Notes under the pieces: model-generated | The model's database searches: none | Told to the model about the DNA's origin: nothing | Seen by the model: the letters and a program-made list of their open reading frames with translations, nothing else | Shown here: in pieces, positions 56,363 through 64,000 of the stretch | Position numbering within the stretch: the stretch's first letter is position 1 | How the letters are laid out: each line of letters opens with the position of its first letter | Source: Platycnemis pennipes | Lineage: Eukaryota; Arthropoda; Insecta; Odonata; Platycnemididae | Assembly: GCA_933228895.1 (NCBI GenBank) | Contig: OW121857.1 | Span: 4,154,001 to 4,218,000 of the forward strand | Reading direction: 5' to 3' | DNA length: 64,000 nt | Made by a program: the position numbers and the translations under genes

Positions 56363-56829
56363 GTAAAACTAACTTTTGTTTCAGGATCTACGATCTAAGA
56401 GGTAAAGAGAGCATATGTAAGAGAGGGTAAAATGTGTGATCACAATTATGTGGTTTTATTGTTCATGTCATAGGAGCCGATTGCCCCTATAACCATACAT
56501 GACCATGGTCTGGTGTAATGTGACGGTATTTTGGTAAATCAAGCTTGATTTTTGGTGTAAAGGCCTCGGTAAATGATGTCGGGGCCCCGACATGGGAGGA
56601 CTAGTCCTCCGTACTATAAGGCAAGCGGCCACTTGCCTGGACTAGCGAGTCGACTCTAGGCAGGAATATGTTTGCATACTGTGTATAATATATAATGTGA
56701 AGTCCTGAATGTTTTGTTTGTCGTTTTTCCTTGTTTATATTTTTTGTGCCCATTTTAACTGTTTGAATGTATTTTATTTGTGATGGATGTTTTTATATTA
56801 TATGCTGGTTTATTCAGATTTTTTCACAG

Positions 56830-59800
56830 GTACGCAGCCGCCTTGGATTACGCTGAATGCCGAGTAGAGTGTAGGAATAGTTAGTCAGTTTACAGCCTTT
56901 TCCGGCCATTATGGCCCATCGTATCAATCCCATAGCGTTGAGTTAGTGAAAGCATAAATTTATGTCTTTGTGGATGTTGAGCTTGCTCTAGAGTTAAATT
57001 TCAAAATTAATGGAATTGGTTCGTCAGTTACGATGTGCATCCAGGTGTACTTAGTTTCTGAGTGACCATTCCTCGCATTTTTGTAAAATGCACTTTTGGA
57101 TATCTCCATTAAATGTGAGCAGCTTGGCATTCACTCTGTTTCATTTGTTGTTTATTATGTCACTAACCCGCTCTCTCCTTAGGTAACTCCACAACGCCCC
57201 GGCCTGCTAGAGGGTAGGGTATGTAGTCAGTTTCCAGTATTTTGAATTCAAGGCCATTCTGGTCCGTCGTAACGGTAGTGTAGCTAGGAGAATTTCGTTT
57301 AGCTCTTAGCGTTTTTTTGTGGATGTTGAGCTTGCTCTAGAGTTAAATTTCAAAATTATAGGAATTGGTTCGTCAGTTACAATGTGCATCCAGGTGTACT
57401 TAGTTTCTGAGTGACCATTCCTCGCAATTTTTGTAAAATGCACTTTTGGATATCTCCATTAAATGTGAGCAGCTTGGCATTCACTGTTTCATTTGTTGTT
57501 TATTATGTCACTAACCCGCTCTCTCCTTAGGTAACTCCACAACGCCCCGGCCTGCTAGAGGGTAGGGTATTTAGTCAGTTTCCAGTATTTTGAATTCAAG
57601 GCCCTTCTGGCCCGTCGTAACGGTAGTGTAGCTAGGAGAATTTCGTTTAGCTCTTAGCGTTTTTTTGTGGATGTTGAGCTTGCTCTAGAGTTAAATTTCA
57701 AAATTAAGGGAATTGGTTCGTCAGTTACGATGTGCATCCAGGTGTACTTAGTTTCTGAGTGACCATACCTCGCATTTCTATAAAATGCACTTTTGGATAT
57801 CTCCATTAAATGTGAGCAGCTTGGCATTCACTCTGTTTCATTTGTTGTTTATTATGTCACTAACCCGCTCTCTCCTTAGGTAACTCCACAACGCCCCGGC
57901 CTGCTAGAGGGTAGGGTATGTAGTCAGTTTCCAGTATTTTGAATTCAAGGCCATTCTGGTCCGTCGTAACGGTAGTGTAGCTAGGAGAATTTCGTTTAGC
58001 TCTTAGCGTTTTTTTGTGGATGTTGAGCTTGCTCTAGAGTTAAATTTCAAAATTATAGGAATTGGTTCGTCAGTTACAATGTGCATCCAGGTGTACTTAG
58101 TTTCTGAGTGACCATTCCTCGCATTTTTGTAAAATGCACTTTTGGATATCTCCATTAAATGTGAGCAGCTTGGCATTCACTGTTTCATTTGTTGTTTATT
58201 ATGTCACTAACCCGCTCTCTCCTTAGGTAACTCCACAACGCCCCGGCCTGCTAGAGGGTAGGGTATTTAGTCAGTTTCCAGTATTTTGAATTCAAGGCCC
58301 TTCTGGCCCGTCGTAACGGTAGTGTAGCTAGGAGAATTTCGTTTAGCTCTTAGCGTTTTTTTGTGGATGTTGAGCTTGCTCTAGAGTTAAATTTCAAAAT
58401 TAAGGGAATTGGTTCGTCAGTTACGATGTGCATCCAGGTGTACTTAGTTTCTGAGTGACCATTCCTCGCATTTCTATAAAATGCACTTTTGGATATCTCC
58501 ATTAAATGTGAGCAGCTTGGCATTCACTCTGTTTCATTTGTTGTTTATTATGTCACTAACCCGCTCTCTCCTTAGGTAACTCCACAACGCCCCGGCCTGC
58601 TAGAGGGTAGGGTATGTAGTCAGTTTCCAGTATTTTGAATTCAAGGCCATTCTGGTCCGTCGTAACGGTAGTGTAGCTAGGAGAATTTCGTTTAGCTCTT
58701 AGCGTTTTTTTGTGGATGTTGAGCTTGCTCTAGAGTTAAATTTCAAAATTAAGGGAATTGGTTCGTCAGTTACGATGTGCATCCAGGTGTACTTAGTTTC
58801 TGAGTGACCATTCCTCGCATTTTTGTAAAATGCACTTTTGGATATCTCCATTAAATGTGAGCAGCTTGGCATTCACTGTTTCATTTGTTGTTTATTATGT
58901 CACTAACCCGCTCTCTCCTTAGGTAACTCCACAACGCCCCGGCCTGCTAGAGGGTAGGGTATTTAGTCAGTTTCCAGTATTTTGAATTCAAGGCCCTTCT
59001 GGCCCGTCGTAACGGTAGTGTAGCTAGGAGAATTTCGTTTAGCTCTTAGCGTTTTTTTGTGGATGTTGAGCTTGCTCTAGAGTTAAATTTCAAAATTATA
59101 GGAATTGGTTCGTCAGTTACAATGTGCATCCAGGTGTACTTAGTTTCTGAGTGACCATTCCTCGCATTTTTGTAAAATGCACTTTTGGATATCTCCATTA
59201 AATGTGAGCAGCTTGGCATTCACTGTTTCATTTGTTGTTTATTATGTCACTAACCCGCTCTCTCCTTAGGTAACTCCACAACGCCCCGGCCTGCTAGAGG
59301 GTAGGGTATTTAGTCAGTTTCCAGTATTTTGAATTCAAGGCCATTCTGGTCCGTCGTAACGGTAGTGTAGCTAGGAGAATTTCGTTTAGCTCTTAGCGTT
59401 TTTTTGTGGATGTTGAGCTTGCTCTAGAGTTAAATTTCAAAATTAAGGGAATTGGTTCGTCAGTTACGATGTGCATCCAGGTGTACTTAGTTTCTGAGTG
59501 ACCATTCCTCGCATTTCTATAAAATGCACTTTTGGATGTCTCCATTAAATGTGAGCAGCTTGGCATTCACTCTGTTTCATTTGTTGTTTATTATGTCACT
59601 AACCCGCTCTCTCCTTAGGTAACTCCTCAACGCCCCGGCCTGCTAGAGGGTAGGGTATGTAGTCAGTTTCCAGTATTTTGAATTCAAGGCCATTCTGGTC
59701 CGTCGTAACGGTAATGTAGCTAGGAGAATTTCGTTTAGCTCTTAGCGTTTTTTTGTGGATGTTGAGCTTGCTCTAGAGTTAAATTTCAAAATTAAGGGAA

Positions 59801-60317
59801 TTGGTTCGTCAGTTACGATGTGCATCCAGGTGTACTTAGTTTCTGAGTGACCATTCCTCGCATTTCTATAAAATGCACTTTTGGATGTCTCCATTAAATG
59901 TGAGCAGCTTGGCATTCACTCTGTTTCATTTGTTGTTTATTATGTCACTAACCCGCTCTCTCCTTATGTAACTCCACAACGCCCCGGCCTGCTAGAGGGT
60001 AGGGTATGTAGTCAGTTTCCAGTATTTTGAATTCAAGGCCATTCTGGCCCGTCGTAACGGTAGTGTAGCTAGGAGAATTTCGTTTAGCTCTTAGCGTTTT
60101 TTTGTGGATGTTGAGCTTGCTCTAGAGTTAAATTTCAAAATTATAGGAATTGGTTCGTCAGTTACGATGTGCATCCAGGTGTACTTAGTTTCTGAGTGAC
60201 CATTCCTCGTATTTCTATAAAATGCACTTTTGGATGTCTCCATTAAATGTGAGCAGCTTGGCATTCACTCTGTTTCATTTGTTGTTTATTATGTTCACTA
60301 ACCCGCTCTCTCCTTAG
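56830..60317 (+). repeat. tandem array of ten ~350-bp units, each ending in an AG|GT splice-like site
   Basis: Unit borders set at AG|GT: 56830-57182 (353 bp, left half diverged), 57183-57530, 57531-57879, 57880-58226, 58227-58575, 58576-58922, 58923-59269, 59270-59618, 59619-59967 and 59968-60317 (347-350 bp each). Each unit ends CACTAACCCGCTCTCTCCTT and AG, and the next opens GTAACTCCACAACGCCCC. So a branch-point consensus, pyrimidine tract and acceptor touch a donor-like GTAACT. The site between units 9 and 10 is mutated to AT (59966-59967). A second GAGG|GTAGGG donor-like site lies 31 bases into each unit. No ORF crosses the units. Confidence 0.85.
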
Positions 60318-60595
60318 GTAGCGCAGTGTGTCAGAAAAGAAGGAAGTGGAAGAAAGTGATTTTTGTGTACCAGGAAGACGTTAGTGAGTGGTGTCAGCGT
60401 GGTGATAGTGAGTTGTGTCTGTGTGGTGATAGGGAGTTGTGTCAGTGTGGTGATAGTGGGTGGTGTGTGTGGTGTTAGTGTGGTGTCAGTGTTGTTTAAT
60501 TGAGTGCTTTTTTCATCCATTGGTGAGCATCAGGAGGACTAGAGAGACTCAAGTGATTTGAATTTTTTGTAAATAAATGCTTGTATATTTGTTAT
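60318..60595 (+). other. candidate terminal exon with poly(A) signal
   Basis: Begins after the last CTCCTTAG of the array. AATAAA at 60572-60577 is followed by a T/G-rich stretch. No ORF. A 24-bp minisatellite lies inside. Confidence 0.35.
60385..60495 (+). repeat. 24-bp GT-rich minisatellite
   Basis: About four units of the type GTGGTGATAGTGAGTTGTGTC, with substitutions. Confidence 0.7.
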
Positions 60596-62109
60596 GCTCC
60601 TTTCTCTACCTATCCTTTCCATAGATTCGCAGCTGCAGCAGACCAGAAAGAAGAGAGAGCAACCGCGACTATCAACGAGTACAAAGGTTTTTATGAGAGT
60701 GTTGAGTTTATATCTTTTATTTTATTATTTATTTATCTATGCATTTGTGCTATCTATATGTCTAAGTTATTATTATATTATATTTGACACTTATAGTGTG
60801 TAGGGGTTTACATTTCGGTCGTTTGACCCGGGTCAATCCAGGTTTGGTCGTTGAACTCCGGTTTTGCCTTGTGCACGGGCTCTTAGCGTTTTTACTTAGG
60901 TAGGAATGACACTCTTAGCGCCATCATGCGCTACCATGCCATTTATATTTTTAGAATTTTCCCCGTGTTTAAAAATTTATGCCTATCTTCCTTTGTTTTA
61001 TCTTTGACGGTTTATTCAACTTCCTTTTACAGGCTTTTCCATTAATGTGTTTTCTTTTGCAGGTACATGTGTGAATGATATATTTGAGTGTGTATTTTGT
61101 TGATTGGTGGATGAATGATGATGAACAGGGTCAGCGCCGATAGGTATGCGAATGGAATAGGTAGGCGTAGGGTATATAAGCAGTAGATTTAGTTTAGATG
61201 GGCGGGTGGATGTCAGATGGGGAGAATAGGGCTTATTGACATAGGTGATTAGTTCGTAGTCCGTACTTGATCTCGTCTCGCGTCTTGCCCTGGCCCTGGG
61301 AGTGAATGCGTGGAATAGGCCTCTGCGCAGCCCGGAGGGGAACGCAGGGGGAAACGCCACGTTAAATAAAGGTTAACGAGCCGTTGGGCGTAACCTCTTG
61401 GGTCGGCATGGAATAACGCCCGGGTGTTGTGTGAATGATGTTGCAATAATAATTACCCCTTTCAAGCTAATCGTAATAATGTTTTTGCTATAAAAATTTA
61501 AGATGTTCTGTGTATATTTTGCTATTGAAGATTGTGATCCAAGATCTTTGTGATGTGCTATCCAGGCTCGTACAAGATTGTGGCAGAGTAGTATATTTAT
61601 GTATTTTGTGTCAGGAAGTCTAGTTCGTAATTACTGGCCTGGCCGTGTTTTACTGCCTATTACTTATAGTTGTCATTTGCTCTTCTACTCTTTAATGTAT
61701 CATATAATCCTCTTATTTTTTTAATGAATTTATTTCTTCATTTATTTATCTGCTGTTCTTTTTTTACTGTTCGTGCCGAGTGTTCGTTGACATACGCGCT
61801 CTATCTCTACGTAAATCGAGTGACATGACTTGAGTTCATGTATTCTTGCAAATATGTTTTAATACTACGCATAGTGATATATAGGCTGATTTCCGCAGTC
61901 AGCATGTGAAGTAATAACCATATAATATTATTATCATCATTTACTCCTGTCTAACACCGAAGGAAATAGTAAATTTCCATTACATTGCTTTTCGGTTTCT
62001 GTGATGTTTATCGCCATGACGACGTAAGCAACGATGAAAATTCTGTCATCATTTCCATTTGTATACATGTGTTATCTAATCACACCCATAATAAGCAAAT
62101 TCTTTAAGC
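60596..62109. other. unassigned; further splice- and poly(A)-like signals
   Basis: Acceptor-like CTTTCCATAG|ATTCG at 60624. AG|GTACAT after a TTTTCTTTTGC tract at 61061-61062. AATAAA at about 61367. No ORF with a family pattern. Confidence 0.35.
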
Positions 62110-62970
62110 TATTTTTCTATGAAGTGTGTATATAATGAAATGTTTCATGATTCCTATTGTTTATAGTTATATATTATAGAATGATTCAAATTTTACATAC
62201 ATGAGATGGCGTTCATTTACAAATATTGGGTTGAACAATGTTGTTTTAAAATTTGCTTTGTTCATTTTGTATGACGAACATTCAATGTTGTTTGCAATAA
62301 AGTACGCCCTTTCCCTATTCCTAAGCTCCTATCTGACTTATTTAATTATGGCATGATTCCTTTTGTTTATCATGGTTATATGTAGGTATATTGTATGATT
62401 CAAGATTTATATATATGTGATCGTGTCAATTTACATTATTTGTATTGTGAATTATAATTTTTATTTGTCGATGTTCACTTTTTTGTCACAAACATCCGAT
62501 GTTAATTGAAATAAATTACGTTTTCCCCGTTTTACCAATAATATCTGTATATATTTTTTGTGGAATGATTCCTGTTAATTTTTTTATGATTCTATCTGAT
62601 TCGAAATATACAAACTATAGATCGTATTACAATAGAGTTTCAATAGATTTTACAATAGGTATGGAAATGTTTTGTTTTAAACATTGTTTTGTTAATTTGT
62701 CAATGCTCACTTTGTATGACAAACATTCAATGATTGTTTGCAATAAAATACTCTTTCCCCTTTTCCTAAGTTCATATTTGAGTACATTTTTGTGGTATGA
62801 TTCCTATTGTTTCTTGTTACGTGATATTGTGTTGCTAAATTTCCATACGTGGGATCGTGTTAATTTACAAATTTTTTATAGAAATTATTTGTTTTGCTAT
62901 TTTTTTATTTGTTAATGTTCACTTTTTTCACAAACATTCATTGTTATTTGCAATAAAGTAAGCTTCTGCC
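62110..62970 (+). repeat. four diverged ~220-bp tandem units, each with AATAAA
   Basis: Each unit contains ATGATTCCTATTGTTT-like sequence and ends with GACAAACATTCAATG, then GCAATAAAGTA and a TTTCCC tract. The AATAAA positions are 62296, 62510, 62742 and 62952 (spacing 214, 232 and 210). This is a serial set of polyadenylation-like cassettes. The 138-codon frame at 62499-62915 runs through them and is not a gene. Confidence 0.65.
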
Positions 62971-63640
62971 CTTTTCCTCGCTTATCTGAGTATATTATTT
63001 ATGTACAAGCATTCTATAGGTTCAAATTTTGATATAAAACCTCGATGAAAATGTAATCTCCCATTTTGTTCTCCATATGCGATAGAATTTTTAATGTCCT
63101 ATCTTTTTAAGTTTACTTTTTGGTGTTATGCATTTTTTGCAGTTAAGGCTTAAAAATAGATGCTTTCCAATTTTTTCATTTGAATTTATTGACAAATAAT
63201 CGTTCTCAGAGTACATACATTTTTTTGCTTTTTTCATATAGCTTGAAGAAATCGACTGTGAACTCACTGTTGTGAGGTTTCTTTTTATATGTTTTGTGAA
63301 ATATAATTTTGCGTTTTTCGACTAATATAGTGCATAACTATAACAATTAGTTATTGATATAACTTAGTATAACTTAGTTATTGAAATTCATTTGTCATTC
63401 AACGTTCATAAAACTAATGCACTAAAAAATGTCTTCAAGAACTCTCTTCTAATTCTTGGTATCATTTAGCTCGTCTTGGGCTGCCCTCCTCAATATTTTC
63501 TCATTCCGTGATTGAACTTTCGTTCGATATATTGGCTTCATCGTGATATCTTCGACACGTCGTCATTTCCTACTCGACGCAATTAGGAACGGGCTCTATT
63601 TTTATAACCATTTCACTGTTGAAGTTCATTTATCTGTAAG
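62971..63640. other. unassigned AT-rich sequence
   Basis: No recognisable gene. Confidence 0.5.
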
Positions 63641-63644
63641 GTTC

Positions 63645-63870
63645 TTGGCGAAAATTACGCGCAAAAATTAAGCTGTGTTGCAAAGATATTACTCTTTAGA
63701 AATTGTACGTTCTATGCAGCTCATGAAAAACACGACGTAGTCGCATGACGTCACGGCACGGAGTCACTATGAGCGGTGTTCATCTGTTTGTGCGTTGAGG
63801 TAAGTTGATTTATGACTACTTGGCGGAGACGTATCTGTTTATCTCATTTGTACATACAATGGTATAAACT
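63645..63870 (+). repeat. dispersed CRE/splice-donor module, copy 2
   Basis: Direct-orientation relative of 2255-2475. TGACGTCA lies at 63746-63753 within GCATGACGTCACGGCACGG, and GTTGAG|GTAAGT has its GT at 63800, 54 bases after the start of the CRE, the same spacing as in copy 1. Candidate promoter and first exon of a unit running off the right end. Confidence 0.5.
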
Positions 63871-64000
63871 AAATTATTTCGATTCCTTATAGTAGTAGTA
63901 TTTATCGACGATAAATACTTCTACTAAAGCGATTGCGAGCGATAAAAACGTCCATATAAGATCTTATAAGAACACTCCTTGAATCACTGCTGAAATAAAG

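Larger units (their letters stand above)
50927..60595 (+). ncRNA. candidate spliced non-coding transcription unit
   Basis: From the donor at 50927, plus-strand splice signals follow in order: candidate exon 51534-51664, an AG|GT site at 53698, exon 56212-56362, AG|GT at 56829, the array of AG|GT sites (57182-60317), then a terminal exon with AATAAA at 60572. The candidate exons have no shared open frame, so this would be a lncRNA or untranslated exons of a gene extending outside. It is assembled only from splice-site consensus. RNA-seq junctions would confirm or refute it. Confidence 0.3.

Noticed and set aside
56830..60317. CRISPR-like or centromeric satellite interpretation of the array
   Set aside because: The units are ~350 bp without repeat-spacer alternation, which excludes CRISPR. 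Ten units between candidate exons is small for a centromeric array.
62499..62915. 138-codon hydrophobic ORF
   Set aside because: It runs through the tandem AATAAA units; Phe/Tyr/Ile-rich frames are expected from AT-rich DNA.

Overview
The window reads as nuclear DNA from an arthropod, most likely an insect. There are no operons or bacterial-type genes. Instead it holds several families of non-LTR retrotransposon (CR1-type, RTE-type, and one complete two-ORF LINE with RNase H), a Ty1/copia remnant, the env and LTR remains of an errantivirus-like element, a Penelope-like element and several terminal-inverted-repeat elements. The errantivirus-type env is the main pointer to an insect. The species cannot be named from the sequence alone. 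No conserved single-copy host protein gene could be recognised.

Layout. 1-5 kb: a CR1 fragment, a CpG-rich block, a promoter-like module and a CR1 3' end. 6.3-9.7 kb: a CR1 3' end, then a broken env and its 3' LTR. 10-23 kb: a CR1 fragment and a large inverted segmental duplication made of a 627-bp TIR element, a 1.4-2 kb repeat (called R here, three copies) and an RTE-type LINE, with smaller elements nested in it. 23-25.3 kb: RTE and CR1 scraps around an unexplained open reading frame on the minus strand with an arginine-rich start, possibly of small DNA-virus capsid origin. 25.3-30.5 kb: an RTE-type reverse transcriptase, then a copia element carrying two nested insertions, one of them a 201-bp hammerhead-ribozyme-like retroposon with a 14-bp target duplication. 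33.7-39.7 kb: a full-length 5506-bp LINE with two intact ORFs and a perfect 12-bp target-site duplication, sitting inside an older TIR element. 40-49 kb: further LINE debris and a Penelope-like element (GIY-YIG domain) with inverted terminal repeats.

49-64 kb is poorer in transposons and looks like the non-coding part of a host transcription unit. It has a CRE-containing promoter-like site followed by a splice donor, candidate exons with canonical splice sites, and a tandem array of ten ~350-bp units. Each array unit ends in a branch-point/polypyrimidine/AG signal joined directly to GT, as in a recursive splice site. Downstream lies a polyadenylation signal and, further on, four tandem ~220-bp units that each carry their own AATAAA. 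A second copy of a CRE-plus-splice-donor module, shared with position 2.3 kb, closes the window.

Most of the protein-coding content is mobile. The most unusual material is the ribozyme-like retroposons, the array of AG|GT sites, the tandem poly(A) cassettes and the capsid-like ORF.
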